Shown here: in pieces, positions 41,117 through 52,177 of the stretch
Layout of the letters: every line of letters begins with the position of its first letter
How positions within the stretch are numbered: position 1 is the first letter of the stretch
Assembly: GCF_014773485.1 (NCBI RefSeq)
Contig: NZ_JACXBP010000010.1
Location: 62,001 to 126,000 of the forward strand
DNA length: 64,000 nt
Direction: 5' to 3'
Source of the DNA: Erwinia aphidicola
GTDB taxonomy: Bacteria; Pseudomonadota; Gammaproteobacteria; Enterobacterales; Enterobacteriaceae
Translations under genes and position numbers: made by a program
Notes under the pieces: generated by a model
Databases searched by the model: none
Seen by the model: only the letters and a program-made list of their open reading frames with translations
Told to the model about the DNA's origin: nothing

Positions 41117-42499
41117 TTACAGTTTCTTCGCTTTTTCCACGGCTTCTTCGATGGAACCTACCATGTAGAAAGCCTGCTCTGGCATATGGTCGAACTCGCC
41201 TTCCATGATGCCTTTAAAGCCACGGATGGTATCTTTCAGGGACACGTATTTACCCGGAGAACCGGTGAATACTTCTGCCACGAAGAACGGCTGGGACAGG
41301 AAGCGCTGCATCTTACGCGAGCGTGCTACCACCAGTTTGTCTTCTTCTGACAGTTCGTCCATACCCAGGATGGCGATGATGTCTTTCAGTTCCTGATAAC
41401 GCTGCAGCAGTGACTGAACGCCACGCGCAGTGTCATAGTGTTCCTGACCAACAACCAGTGGATCCAGCTGACGGCTGGTAGAATCCAGTGGGTCAACCGC
41501 CGGGTAGATACCCAGTGAAGCGATCTGACGGCTCAGTACCACGGTTGCGTCTAAGTGCGCAAAGGTGGTGGCTGGTGACGGGTCAGTCAAGTCATCCGCA
41601 GGGACGTAAACGGCCTGAACGGAAGTGATTGAACCGGTTTTGGTCGAGGTGATACGTTCCTGCAGAACGCCCATCTCTTCCGCCAGCGTTGGCTGATAAC
41701 CTACCGCAGAAGGCATACGACCCAGCAGTGCTGATACTTCAGTACCGGCCAGGGTGTAACGGTAGATGTTATCGATGAACAGCAGTACGTCACGACCTTC
41801 GTCACGGAACTTCTCAGCCATGGTCAGACCGGTCAGCGCGACGCGCAGACGGTTTCCTGGTGGCTCGTTCATCTGGCCATAAACCAGGGACACTTTGTCG
41901 ATAACGTTAGAGTCGGTCATCTCGTGGTAGAAGTCGTTACCCTCACGAGTACGCTCGCCCACACCGGCAAATACCGAGAAACCTGAGTGCTCAGCCGCGA
42001 TGTTACGGATCAGCTCCATCATGTTTACGGTTTTACCTACACCCGCACCACCGAACAGACCGACTTTACCGCCCTTAGCGAACGGACACATCAGGTCGAT
42101 AACCTTGATGCCGGTTTCCAGCAGTTCCTGCGAGTTTGACTGATCTTCGTAAGAAGGTGCTGAACGGTGAATCGCCCAACGCTCTTCTTCGCCGATGTCG
42201 CCTTTCATATCGATTGGCTCACCCAGCACGTTCATGATACGGCCAAGCGTTGCAACACCAACAGGTACTTCGATCGGGTGCTCAAGGTCGACAGTTTCCA
42301 GACCGCGCTTCAGGCCGTCTGAAGAACCCATGGCGATGGTACGAACCACGCCGCCACCCAGCTGCTGCTGAACTTCCAGCACCAGACGAGCATCACCATT
42401 TTTAACCTCAAGGGCGCTGTACACTTGTGGTACTGCGTCCTGAGGGAACTCGACGTCAACCACGGCGCCGATTACCTGGACAATCTTTCCAGTAGCCAT
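41117..42499 (-). CDS. atpD: F1-ATP synthase beta subunit
   Basis: Beta carries the catalytic nucleotide-binding sites of F1. The 460-residue length is that of E. coli. The P-loop is GGAGVGKT near residue 150, the catalytic glutamate lies in GVGERTREGNDF, and Walker B is VLLFIDNIYRYTLAGTEVSALLGRMPSAVGYQPT, in segments. The C-terminus is SIEEAVEKAKKL. It follows atpG by 32 bases. Confidence 0.99.
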   Translation of the reverse strand: MATGKIVQVIGAVVDVEFPQDAVPQVYSALEVKNGDARLVLEVQQQLGGGVVRTIAMGSSDGLKRGLETVDLEHPIEVPVGVATLGRIMNVLGEPIDMKGDIGEEERWAIHRSAPSYEDQSNSQELLETGIKVIDLMCPFAKGGKVGLFGGAGVGKTVNMMELIRNIAAEHSGFSVFAGVGERTREGNDFYHEMTDSNVIDKVSLVYGQMNEPPGNRLRVALTGLTMAEKFRDEGRDVLLFIDNIYRYTLAGTEVSALLGRMPSAVGYQPTLAEEMGVLQERITSTKTGSITSVQAVYVPADDLTDPSPATTFAHLDATVVLSRQIASLGIYPAVDPLDSTSRQLDPLVVGQEHYDTARGVQSLLQRYQELKDIIAILGMDELSEEDKLVVARSRKMQRFLSQPFFVAEVFTGSPGKYVSLKDTIRGFKGIMEGEFDHMPEQAFYMVGSIEEAVEKAKKL

Positions 42500-42531
42500 C
42501 TTGAATCCTCTACCTAATTCATTAAACCTGG

Positions 42532-43401
42532 TTAAACCGCGGAGGCCCCACCGACAATCTCGGTAAGTTCCTGGGTGATGCTGGCCTGACGAGCTTTGTT
42601 GTATACCAACTGCAGCTCTTTGATCAGGTTTCCGCCGTTATCGGTTGCGGCTTTCATCGCCACCATTCGCGCGGCCTGCTCGCTGGCCAGGTTTTCAACA
42701 ACACCCTGGTAAACCTGAGACTCGACATAGCGGCGCAGTAACGTGTCCAGCAGCGCTTTCGGATCCGGTTCATACAGATAGTCCCAGGTACTCTTCTTCA
42801 CAACGCCTTCCGCATCATCTGCTGGCGGTAATGGCAGCAGCTGTACGATCTGTGGAGTCTGAGACATGGTGTTGATAAATTTGTTGCTGACGATAAACAG
42901 CTTGTCGAGACGGCCTTCATCGTATGCCTGAAGCATCACTTTGACCGGGCCAATCAGGTCGGACAGGGCAGGTTTATCACCCATCCCGGTAACCTGAGCA
43001 ACCACGTTGCCGCCAACAGAGCTGAAGAATGACAGACCTTTGGAACCGATAATCGCCATATCACTTTCGACGCCTTTATCAGCCCAGGCCTTCATATCAG
43101 CCAGCACTCGTTTGAACAGGTTAATGTTCAAACCACCACAAAGCCCGCGGTCGGTAGACACGACCAGATAGCCGACGCGTTTAACGTCACGCTCTTCCAG
43201 GTAAGGGTGCTTGTATTCCAGATTACCTAACGCAATGTGACCAATCACTTTGCGCATGGTCTCTGCATAAGGACGGCTGGCCGCCATGCGTTCCTGCGAT
43301 TTACGCATTTTGGAGGCGGCGACCATTTCCATCGCTTTGGTGATCTTCTGCGTGTTTTGCACGCTGCCGATCTTACTACGTATCTCTTTTGCGCCGGCCA
43401 T
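42532..43401 (-). CDS. atpG: F1-ATP synthase gamma subunit
   Basis: Gamma is the rotating central shaft. The 289-residue product (E. coli has 287) begins MAGAKEIRSKIGSVQNTQKITKAM and ends QASITQELTEIVGGASAV; both helices form the coiled coil inside the alpha3-beta3 ring. The middle has the conserved DRGLCGGLN segment. The gene sits between atpA and atpD as usual. Confidence 0.98.
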   Translation of the reverse strand: MAGAKEIRSKIGSVQNTQKITKAMEMVAASKMRKSQERMAASRPYAETMRKVIGHIALGNLEYKHPYLEERDVKRVGYLVVSTDRGLCGGLNINLFKRVLADMKAWADKGVESDMAIIGSKGLSFFSSVGGNVVAQVTGMGDKPALSDLIGPVKVMLQAYDEGRLDKLFIVSNKFINTMSQTPQIVQLLPLPPADDAEGVVKKSTWDYLYEPDPKALLDTLLRRYVESQVYQGVVENLASEQAARMVAMKAATDNGGNLIKELQLVYNKARQASITQELTEIVGGASAV

Positions 43402-43455
43402 AAGCTTCTCCTCAAAGCCTTGCGGCCTGCCCCCGAAGGAACAAGCCGCCAGACA

Positions 43456-44997
<1,542 letters not shown>

Positions 44998-45013
44998 ATA
45001 TGCTCCAGTCCCC

Positions 45014-45547
45014 TTAAGACTGCAAGACGTCTGCGAGGCGTTCGAGACGACCGCGTACGCTTCCGTCAATGACCATATCACCCGCACGGATGATTACGCC
45101 TGCCATTACAGACTTATCAATTTTGCAATTCAGCTTAACTTTGCGTGACAGACGTTTTTCCATCGCGCTGCTGATTTTGGTCAGCTGTTCATCGCTCAAT
45201 GTCGTGGAAGAGATAACTTCAACCTCAGCGGTCGCATCATGTGCGGCACGCAGTTGGATGAACTGTTCCAGAACAGCGGTAAGCGCTGGCAAACGTTTGT
45301 TTTCAGCCATCACCTTAATCAGGTTCTGACCGGCTTCGTCGAGTTGGTCACCACAGATCGCGATGAACGCTCCAGACAACGCTTCCGGCGCCAGAGCGCC
45401 GGAAAGAAGTTCTGATACCTGTTCATTGCCAGCCACTTCGGCGGCAAACGCCAGCATCTGCTGCCAGCGATCGATACTTTGATGTTCAACCGCAAAGTCA
45501 AAAGCGGCTTTAGCGTAGGGGCGAGCTACGGTAGTAAATTCAGACAT
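45014..45547 (-). CDS. atpH: F1-ATP synthase delta subunit
   Basis: Delta joins F1 to the peripheral b2 stalk. The 177-residue length matches E. coli. It begins MSEFTTVARPYAKAAFDFA and carries the family signature in the C-terminal domain, CKIDKSVMAGVIIRAGDMVIDGS. It follows atpF by 11 bases. Confidence 0.98.
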   Translation of the reverse strand: MSEFTTVARPYAKAAFDFAVEHQSIDRWQQMLAFAAEVAGNEQVSELLSGALAPEALSGAFIAICGDQLDEAGQNLIKVMAENKRLPALTAVLEQFIQLRAAHDATAEVEVISSTTLSDEQLTKISSAMEKRLSRKVKLNCKIDKSVMAGVIIRAGDMVIDGSVRGRLERLADVLQS

Positions 45548-45558
45548 CAGCCCCTCCC

Positions 45559-46029
45559 TTACAGTTCAGCGACCAGTTTATCAACGATGTCGCTGTTAGC
45601 AGCTTCATCCACGGAACGTTCAATGATTTTCTCGGCGCCGGCAACAGCCAGCATCGCGACCTGCTTGCGCAGCTCTTCACGTGCACGTTTGCGTTCGGCA
45701 TCAATTTCTGCCTGCGCTTGGGTGACGATCTTGCTACGTTCCTGCTCAGCCTCAGCTTTCGCTTCGTCCAGGATCTGCGCGCGGCGTTTGTTCGCCTGCT
45801 CGATGATTACCTGAGCGTCTTCTTTCGCTTTCTTCAGCTGGTCGGTCGCATTAGCCTGCGCGAGATCCAAATCTTTCTTGGCACGTTCAGCGGAAGCAAG
45901 GCCTTCGGCAACTTCTTTCTGGCGCTTTTCGATAGCAGCCATAAGCGGCGGCCACACGTACTTCATGCAGAACAGGACAAACAGGATGAACGCGATAGCC
46001 TGGCCGAGGATTGTTGCGTTAATGTTCAC
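45559..46029 (-). CDS. atpF: F0-ATP synthase subunit b
   Basis: Subunit b dimerises to form the peripheral stalk. The 156 residues equal E. coli: one N-terminal membrane helix (MNINATILGQAIAFILFVLF) and a long, alanine- and lysine-rich coiled coil ending DIVDKLVAEL. It lies between atpE and atpH. Confidence 0.98.
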   Translation of the reverse strand: MNINATILGQAIAFILFVLFCMKYVWPPLMAAIEKRQKEVAEGLASAERAKKDLDLAQANATDQLKKAKEDAQVIIEQANKRRAQILDEAKAEAEQERSKIVTQAQAEIDAERKRAREELRKQVAMLAVAGAEKIIERSVDEAANSDIVDKLVAEL

Positions 46030-46129
46030 AGCACAATGCCTCTTGTTAAGTTAACTTTTTCTGCCGCTGCCGAAGCAGCGGCCAGAAGCCGTTCATCGCC
46101 CACAAACGCTGGCGATGAACTATCGGTTT

Positions 46130-46369
<240 letters not shown>

Positions 46370-46418
46370 GACAGTCTCCAGTTTGTTTCAGTTAAAACGC
46401 AGTAGTGTTGAGAAAAAA

Positions 46419-47237
46419 TCAATGTTCTTCAGATGCCATCGACAGATAGACAATCGTTAAGACCATGAAAATGAAAGCCTGCAGCGAAATGATCAGGATG
46501 TGGAAAATGGCCCATGGCACATTCAGAATCCACTGTGACCACCACGGCAACAGACCGGCAATCAGGATAAAAATCAATTCCCCCGCATACATGTTTCCGA
46601 ACAGTCGCAGACCCAGAGATACCGGTTTGGACAGCAGGCTCACACCTTCCAGAATCAGGTTGATCGGAATGAATACAGGGTGGTTGAAGGGTTGCAGAGT
46701 CAGCTCTTTAGTAAAGCCGCCAATGCCTTTCATCTTGATGCTGTAGAACAGAATCAAAATAAATACGCCAAGGGCCATCGACAGCGTGACGTTCACGTCA
46801 GCAGAAGGCACCACACGCAACGCTGGCAGACCAAAGACATGCTCGCCGATGTACGGCAGCAGATCGATTGGCAGCAGGTCCATGAAGTTCATCAGGAACA
46901 CCCAGACGAAAATCGTCAGGGCCAGTGGAGCGATGAGTTTGCTTTTACCGTGGTACATGTCGCGCACGTTGTCGTCAACGAAGCCAACAACTAGCTCAAC
47001 AGCGGCCTGTAATTTACCCGGCACGCCGCTGGTCGCTGATTTCGCGACTTTGCGAAACAGCACCAGGAACACCAGTCCCAGCACCACAGAGAAAAACATG
47101 GAGTCGATATTTAGTACCCAGAACGTCGCCGGAGCGTCGTGCGGATTCACTAGCTCGAAGGTACGCAGGTCAAGCTGAAGGTTATTCAGATGATGACCTA
47201 TGTATTCTTGCGGCGTAGAGATTTCTCCTGCAGCCAT
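46419..47237 (-). CDS. atpB: F0-ATP synthase subunit a
   Basis: Subunit a forms the proton half-channels beside the c ring. The 272 residues include five to six membrane helices, the essential arginine in KPVSLGLRLFGNMYAGELIF, and the C-terminal PWAIFHILIISLQAFIFMVL. It begins with the GHHLNNLQLDL segment seen in E. coli. It lies eight bases after atpI. Confidence 0.98.
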   Translation of the reverse strand: MAAGEISTPQEYIGHHLNNLQLDLRTFELVNPHDAPATFWVLNIDSMFFSVVLGLVFLVLFRKVAKSATSGVPGKLQAAVELVVGFVDDNVRDMYHGKSKLIAPLALTIFVWVFLMNFMDLLPIDLLPYIGEHVFGLPALRVVPSADVNVTLSMALGVFILILFYSIKMKGIGGFTKELTLQPFNHPVFIPINLILEGVSLLSKPVSLGLRLFGNMYAGELIFILIAGLLPWWSQWILNVPWAIFHILIISLQAFIFMVLTIVYLSMASEEH

Positions 47238-47245
47238 GATGCCTC

Positions 47246-47629
47246 TTACCCTTTGTTGTTAATTACAGCCGGTGCGACAATTTGCACAATCAGCACCGAT
47301 AACCAGGCCAGTCCCAGCGGCGTAAACACCGCCTTAAACACTCCCAGCGCCACGATAATCACGAGAACAGTAACGAACACCTTTAGCACTTCGCCTAACG
47401 CAAAAGTCCAGGCGAGCCGCCCTGTTACTTCATGCCCCGCCCGGTGGCGCCAGGCAAAAATCATAAACAACACGTTCGGCAGCCAGGCTGCCAGTCCACC
47501 CGCTAAGGCGGACACGCCCCACGTCAGATCTTTCAGGGCAAAAAACAGTGCGCCGATTACGACAAAGGTCACCAGCTGCAAAAGCAACACGGTCCGGGCA
47601 AATTTTACTCTGTAAAGGGACACTGACAT
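47246..47629 (-). CDS. atpI: ATP synthase accessory protein AtpI
   Basis: AtpI is a small membrane protein encoded first in atp operons that helps assemble the c ring. The 127-residue product, starting MSVSLYRVKFART at 47629, has four predicted helices and shares WGVSALAGGLAAWLPNVLFMIFAWRH and the C-terminus QIVAPAVINNKG with E. coli AtpI. A frame from 47710 would add 27 residues not found in the family. Confidence 0.95.
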   Translation of the reverse strand: MSVSLYRVKFARTVLLLQLVTFVVIGALFFALKDLTWGVSALAGGLAAWLPNVLFMIFAWRHRAGHEVTGRLAWTFALGEVLKVFVTVLVIIVALGVFKAVFTPLGLAWLSVLIVQIVAPAVINNKG

Positions 47630-47722
47630 GACGCTGAAACTCTCCTGCCCCGATGGGGGTATGTCGCGTGTCGTATAAAACTGCCTTTGCTCTTTTGAGT
47701 CAAGCAGCAAAAAACGTGCAAA

Positions 47723-47750
47723 TTATACGGTGCGCACCTGTGATTTCAAT
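47723..47750 (-). promoter_or_regulatory. Sigma70 promoter of the atp operon
   Basis: On the minus strand TTGAAA (47745-47750) is separated by 16 bases from a perfect TATAAT (47723-47728). It lies about 95 bases upstream of the atpI start. Confidence 0.75.
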
Positions 47751-48395
47751 CGATAAGTAGAGAAAAGGTGAACAATTATTTAAATTTCTTTCCAGCGCTC
47801 CGTTTTCCCAAACTGCTGGCGGCGGCAATTGGCTGGTTTTTTTCTGCAATACACGACATTGCTTGCTCACAAAGCGTGCGACAGATCACAATTCAGCAAT
47901 GTAATACCGGACAAACAAGCTGGCTTTATCCTAATAATACGCAACAGTATGAAATTTAATTGTTTAATATCAATATATTAGATATTAGTTTTTTAAAAAC
48001 GCCCTGTTGCTTCGATTAAAAGGTCTTATTGACATCTGTAGCAATTATTTAACATTGCTCAAGCCATTACTCACGCCGATTTATTGCGTGGATATATTTT
48101 CATGCGTGACTATCGGCACCCTTAAATATCGGGCTAAAGGTGATCAAAGTGATAATCAAATGTGAACTCAAGGTTAAATGTAACTGAGATTGTCAGATCA
48201 TTTCCGTCGGCTGATTTAACCTGATGGTAACAGCTCCGTCCAGGCAAATTTTCGCAAAAAAAAGCCCTCCCCTCTCCCCGCTCACCACGATTCAGGCTTA
48301 AGGCCGGACCTGGAGATAAAAAAGTCATATAATTTCAGTGGCTAACTATTTCTTAAAAACCCCGAATGCGGATAAAAATAAGGGTTTTCCTGGCT
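47751..48395. other. Intergenic region between atp promoter and rsmG terminator
   Basis: This AT-rich stretch holds no convincing gene. A partial CRP/FNR-like site, TTGTGATCTGTCGCACGC on the minus strand (about 47873-47890), lies upstream of the atp promoter. A C-rich tract follows an A run near 48259-48285. I see no other structure that I can name. Confidence 0.4.
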
Positions 48396-48436
48396 AAAAA
48401 AAAGCCCGTTTATGCGGGTTAAACACACTAACGGGC
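48396..48436 (-). terminator. Terminator of rsmG
   Basis: On the minus strand GCCCGTT and AACGGGC form the stem, followed by eight T. It starts 21 bases after the rsmG stop. A T run also follows on the plus strand, so it could act in both directions. Confidence 0.75.
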
Positions 48437-48456
48437 CTGTTTTTTGGCTCAATCGG

Positions 48457-49077
48457 TCAGACAGATGGCGAAATAATCACCAAATGACGCTCGCCGGTCA
48501 GCGTTGGCACCGACAGCGGACACACCTTCTCCACGTTAAAACCGGCCGGTAAAGCGGCGATTTCATCGTGCGGAAGGATGCCTTTCAGGGCATAGAAACG
48601 GCCATTCCCGCCAGGCAGATGGTGGCACCAGCTGACCATATCCGTCAGTGAAGCGAATGCCCGGCTGATCACCCCGTCAAACGGAGGCTCGGCAGGGAAG
48701 TCTTCAACGCGGCTCTGCACGGGGGTGACGTTCTCCAGCTTCAGTTCATGCTGTACCTGCTTCAGGAAGCGCACGCGCTTGCCGAGGCTGTCTAACAGGG
48801 TGAAATGCGCCTGCGGGCGCACAATCGCCAGCGGGATGCCCGGCAAGCCGGGCCCGGTGCCAACATCGATAAAGCGTTCACCCACCAGGTGGGGTTCCAC
48901 CACGATGCTGTCGAGAATATGACGCACCAGCATCTGTTCCGGGTCACGCACCGAGGTCAGGTTATAGGCTTTGTTCCATTTGTGGAGCAGCTCCACATAG
49001 CCCACCAGCTGATGTTTCTGCTGATCGGACAGGGAAATTTGGGCGCTTTTCAGCAGGGCGGAGAGTTTATTAATCAC
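48457..49077 (-). CDS. rsmG: 16S rRNA (guanine527-N7)-methyltransferase
   Basis: RsmG (GidB) methylates G527 of 16S rRNA with S-adenosylmethionine; loss gives low-level streptomycin resistance. The 206 residues include LLHKWNKAYNLTSVRD, the SAM motif FIDVGTGPGLPGIPLAI, LDSLGKRVRFL and ISRAFASLTDMVSWC. It lies 45 bases after mnmG, from which it is separated by a short palindromic repeat. Confidence 0.98.
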   Translation of the reverse strand: MINKLSALLKSAQISLSDQQKHQLVGYVELLHKWNKAYNLTSVRDPEQMLVRHILDSIVVEPHLVGERFIDVGTGPGLPGIPLAIVRPQAHFTLLDSLGKRVRFLKQVQHELKLENVTPVQSRVEDFPAEPPFDGVISRAFASLTDMVSWCHHLPGGNGRFYALKGILPHDEIAALPAGFNVEKVCPLSVPTLTGERHLVIISPSV

Positions 49078-49088
49078 GAAGAGGTCCT

Positions 49089-49112
49089 GTAGGGTCGGGG
49101 CAAGCCCGACCC
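49089..49112. repeat. Short palindromic repeat between mnmG and rsmG
   Basis: GTAGGGTCGGG-GCAA-GCCCGACCC is a single-hairpin member of the dispersed palindrome family, with its own stem sequence. Confidence 0.7.
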
Positions 49113-49122
49113 GTATTTCAGG

Positions 49123-51012
49123 TCAGGCGCTTTTGCGCAGCAGGCCCTGTTTTTTAAGGTAAATAAGGAGAATTGAGATCGCCGCCGGGGTGATCCCGGA
49201 GATACGTGAGGCCTGGCCAATCGATCCCGGTTTGTGATCGTTCAGCTTGGCAATGACCTCATTGGAGAGGCCACTCACCTGCTGGTAGTTCAGATCGACT
49301 GGCAGCACGGTGTTTTCATTGCGCAGCTGGCGATCGATCTCTTCCTGCTGGCGAGCAATGTAGCCTTCGTACTTCACCTGGATCTCAACCTGCTCGGCAG
49401 CCTGCGGGTCGCTAAGCGACGGGCCGAAGGTGCTGAGGGTCATCAGCTGAGGGTAAGTCATTTCCGGGCGGCGCAGCAGATCTTCACCGCTGGCTTCCTT
49501 GGTCAGGGCAGCGCTCAGCAGCGTGTTCACTTCGCTAACGTTTTCTGATTTCGGATGCACCCAGATATCACGCAGACGCTGACGTTCCAGCTCGATGCTT
49601 TCCAGCTTCTCGTTGAAGCGCGCCCAGCGGGCATCATCGACCAGCCCCAGTTCACGGCCGGCAGCGGTCAGACGCAGGTCGGCGTTATCTTCACGCAGCA
49701 TCAGGCGATATTCCGCGCGCGAGGTGAACATGCGGTACGGCTCTTTGGTGCCGAGGGTGCAGAGATCGTCGACCAGCACGCCAAGGTAAGCCTGGTCACG
49801 ACGGGGTGCCCAGCTCTCTTTGTCAGCAGACTGGCGACCAGCATTCAGACCCGCCAGCAGACCCTGGGCCGCCGCTTCTTCGTAGCCGGTGGTGCCGTTG
49901 ATCTGTCCGGCAAAGAACAGACCCTGAATATATTTACTCTCCAGCGTCGGTTTCAGATCGCGTGGATCGAAGAAATCGTACTCGATGGCGTAGCCAGGAC
50001 GAACGATTTTGGCATTTTCCATCCCGTGCATCGAGCGCACGATCTGCATCTGCACATCAAACGGCAGGCTGGTGGAGATGCCGTTCGGATAAATTTCATT
50101 GCTGGTCAGCCCTTCCGGTTCGAGGAAGATCTGGTGCGCATTGCGGTCGGCAAAACGCATCACCTTGTCTTCAATCGACGGGCAGTAGCGTGGACCAATG
50201 CCTTCAATCACCCCGGCATACATCGGGCTGCGATCGAGGTTATTGCGGATCACCTCATGGGTTTTCTCATTGGTGTAGGTGATGTAGCACGGCACCTGCT
50301 GAGGGTGCTGGCTGACATTGCCCATGAACGAGAATACCGGCATTGGCGTATCACCATGCTGCGGAGCCAGCACGCTGAAGTCGATGGTGCGTGCATCAAT
50401 GCGCGGTGGGGTACCGGTTTTCAGGCGGCCCACGCGCAGCGGCAGTTCACGCAGGCGGCGTGACAGCGGAATGGATGGCGGATCGCCAGCACGGCCACCG
50501 CTGTAGTTATCCATGCCGATGTGAATTTTGCCATCGAGGAAAGTCCCCACGGTCAGCACCACGGCTTTTGCGCGGAACTTGAGGCCCATCTGGGTCACAG
50601 CACCGACGACGCGATCGTTCTCGACGATCAGATCTTCAACCGCCTGCTGGAAGATCATCAGGTTTGGCTGGTTCTCCAGCGCGGTGCGTACCGCCTGACG
50701 ATACAGCACGCGGTCAGCCTGAGCACGGGTGGCGCGTACCGCCGGACCTTTGCTGGCGTTTAGTATCCTAAACTGGATACCGGACTGGTCTATTGCGTGA
50801 GCCATCAACCCACCCAGTGCGTCCACTTCTTTAACCAGATGTCCTTTCCCGATACCGCCAATCGCCGGGTTGCAGGACATCTGTCCCAGCGTGTCGATGT
50901 TATGGGTTAATAACAGGGTTTGTTGACCCATACGGGCAGCGGCCATAGCGGCTTCTGTCCCTGCATGACCACCACCGATTACGATGACGTCAAAAGGATC
51001 TGGATAAAACAT
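49123..51012 (-). CDS. mnmG: tRNA uridine-5-carboxymethylaminomethyl modification enzyme MnmG
   Basis: MnmG (GidA) is the FAD-dependent partner of MnmE in wobble-uridine modification. The 629-residue length equals E. coli. The Rossmann motif is VIVIGGGHAGTEAA at the N-terminus, followed by MSCNPAIGGIGKGHL, GTFLDGKIHIG and, near the C-terminus, KYEGYIARQ and ISGITPAAISILLIYLKKQG. It starts 88 bases left of the AT-rich end of oriC and is read away from the origin. Confidence 0.99.
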   Translation of the reverse strand: MFYPDPFDVIVIGGGHAGTEAAMAAARMGQQTLLLTHNIDTLGQMSCNPAIGGIGKGHLVKEVDALGGLMAHAIDQSGIQFRILNASKGPAVRATRAQADRVLYRQAVRTALENQPNLMIFQQAVEDLIVENDRVVGAVTQMGLKFRAKAVVLTVGTFLDGKIHIGMDNYSGGRAGDPPSIPLSRRLRELPLRVGRLKTGTPPRIDARTIDFSVLAPQHGDTPMPVFSFMGNVSQHPQQVPCYITYTNEKTHEVIRNNLDRSPMYAGVIEGIGPRYCPSIEDKVMRFADRNAHQIFLEPEGLTSNEIYPNGISTSLPFDVQMQIVRSMHGMENAKIVRPGYAIEYDFFDPRDLKPTLESKYIQGLFFAGQINGTTGYEEAAAQGLLAGLNAGRQSADKESWAPRRDQAYLGVLVDDLCTLGTKEPYRMFTSRAEYRLMLREDNADLRLTAAGRELGLVDDARWARFNEKLESIELERQRLRDIWVHPKSENVSEVNTLLSAALTKEASGEDLLRRPEMTYPQLMTLSTFGPSLSDPQAAEQVEIQVKYEGYIARQQEEIDRQLRNENTVLPVDLNYQQVSGLSNEVIAKLNDHKPGSIGQASRISGITPAAISILLIYLKKQGLLRKSA

Positions 51013-51179
51013 GGTACTGCACCTCGCGGCTTGTGCGATTGAAGAGAGTGTTGCTGAGGGCGTGGATTCTACTCAACTTTAGACGATGGCGAAAGCGCCG
51101 GGATCTTCGTGTATTAAAAAGAAGATCTTTTTTATTTAGAGATCTCTTTATTAGATCTTCTATTAGGATCGACGATCTC

Positions 51180-51188
51180 TGTGGATAA
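51180..51188 (-). promoter_or_regulatory. DnaA box R1 of oriC
   Basis: TGTGGATAA, the perfect consensus on the minus strand, next to the AT-rich unwinding element. Confidence 0.92.
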
Positions 51189-51285
51189 GCCATTTTTGCT
51201 GATAAGGATCAGGCAATTAGGCAGGATCATTAACTGTGAATGATCGGTGATCCCACGCCGTATAAGCTGGGATCTAAATGGCATG

Positions 51286-51294
51286 TTATGCACA
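51286..51294 (+). promoter_or_regulatory. DnaA box R2 of oriC
   Basis: TTATGCACA at the position of E. coli R2 (TTATACACA). It fits the TTATNCACA consensus. Confidence 0.8.
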
Positions 51295-51320
51295 GGCTCC
51301 GGCAGGTACCCGAGTTGTTC

Positions 51321-51329
51321 TTGGGATAA
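51321..51329 (-). promoter_or_regulatory. Weak DnaA box R3 of oriC
   Basis: TTGGGATAA at the position of E. coli R3, one base away from the E. coli TTTGGATAA; expected to be a low-affinity site. Confidence 0.6.
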
Positions 51330-51359
51330 ACACCGGTTATCAGACGGAATTGAGCATGG

Positions 51360-51368
51360 TTATCCACA
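51360..51368 (+). promoter_or_regulatory. DnaA box R4 of oriC
   Basis: A perfect TTATCCACA at the right border of oriC, in the orientation of E. coli R4. Confidence 0.92.
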
Positions 51369-51478
51369 GATAAACGCGGTAAAACCAGGCAAAAAAGAGC
51401 AACATTTACAAAACTCGGGATCGAAAACCCGTTTTTATACGGATCGAACCGACGATCGCGGCCCGATCCACAGCGGAT

Positions 51479-51919
51479 TTAGATCAGTTCTTTCCAGCTT
51501 TCTACCCAGACACCGGCAGGATCTTCCGGAATCTCATGTTCCAGCACGTCAATATCGAGACGATCGCCAATGCGCTGAGCGCCGAGCGAGGTCAGCAGCT
51601 CATCAAACTGCACGATCGCGCCACAGAACAGATCGTATTCGCGGTTGCCAATACCGACCGCGCCATAGCGCAGGTTGCTGAGATCGGGCTGCTCTTCCTT
51701 TATAGCGTCAAACAGCGGCTGGATATTATCCGGCAGCTCACCGGCACCGTGGGTCGATGAGACCACAATCCAGATGCCAGACGTTTTCAGCTCTTCAAGC
51801 TCAGGTCCGTGCAGCGTCTCGGTGGTGTGCCCGGCCTCATCCAGCTTTTCTGCCAGATGATCGGCAACATATTCTGCGCTGCCTAAAGTGCTGCCACTGA
51901 TTAAAGTAATGTCGGCCAT
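51479..51919 (-). CDS. mioC: Flavodoxin-like protein MioC
   Basis: MioC is an FMN-binding flavodoxin linked to biotin synthase activity; transcription of its gene runs toward oriC. The 146 residues have the flavin phosphate loop LISGSTLGSAEYVAD at the N-terminus, VVSSTHGAGELPDN in the middle and GAVGIGNREYDLFCGA. It lies between oriC and asnC, the E. coli order. Confidence 0.96.
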   Translation of the reverse strand: MADITLISGSTLGSAEYVADHLAEKLDEAGHTTETLHGPELEELKTSGIWIVVSSTHGAGELPDNIQPLFDAIKEEQPDLSNLRYGAVGIGNREYDLFCGAIVQFDELLTSLGAQRIGDRLDIDVLEHEIPEDPAGVWVESWKELI

Positions 51920-52155
51920 GATGGGATCCCTGAATGATAATGGCGGGCATTGTACGCTGTGATCAGGCTGGGATCTACCTGTGGAAAACCAGGGTTTTTA
52001 TGAAAGGTACCTGGCTCGCTTGTCATTTACGATCCGGGCAGTGCTCGCGGTCCTCACGTACTACAGTACGCTGCGGGCGCTGTGCGCTGGCCGAATCACA
52101 ACTGACTGCGCCGCCGACGGTACGCATTGTTGCAAGATCCGCAAGCAGTACAGGT

Positions 52156-52164
52156 TGTGGATAA
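52156..52164 (-). promoter_or_regulatory. DnaA box upstream of mioC
   Basis: TGTGGATAA, a perfect consensus on the minus strand, 14 bases beyond the asnC stop and upstream of mioC. E. coli also has DnaA boxes in the mioC promoter. Confidence 0.7.
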
Positions 52165-52177
52165 TTTTGTGCACAGA

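Larger units (their letters stand above)
51101..51372. other. oriC: Chromosomal replication origin oriC
   Basis: The region between mnmG and mioC matches E. coli oriC in layout. Three AT-rich GATC 13-mers lie at 51124-51166 (GATCTTTTTTATT, GATCTCTTTATTA, GATCTTCTATTAG). DnaA box R1 is followed by an unmistakable oriC segment, GGATCATTAACTGTGAATG (51224-51242), and then boxes R2, R3 and R4. At least eleven GATC sites are spread through it for SeqA and Dam. Replication should start here. Confidence 0.95.

Noticed and set aside
47768..47959. A 63-codon open frame in the atpI-rsmG gap
   Set aside because: It has no good ribosome binding site, no known relatives that I recognise, and overlaps the atp promoter region.
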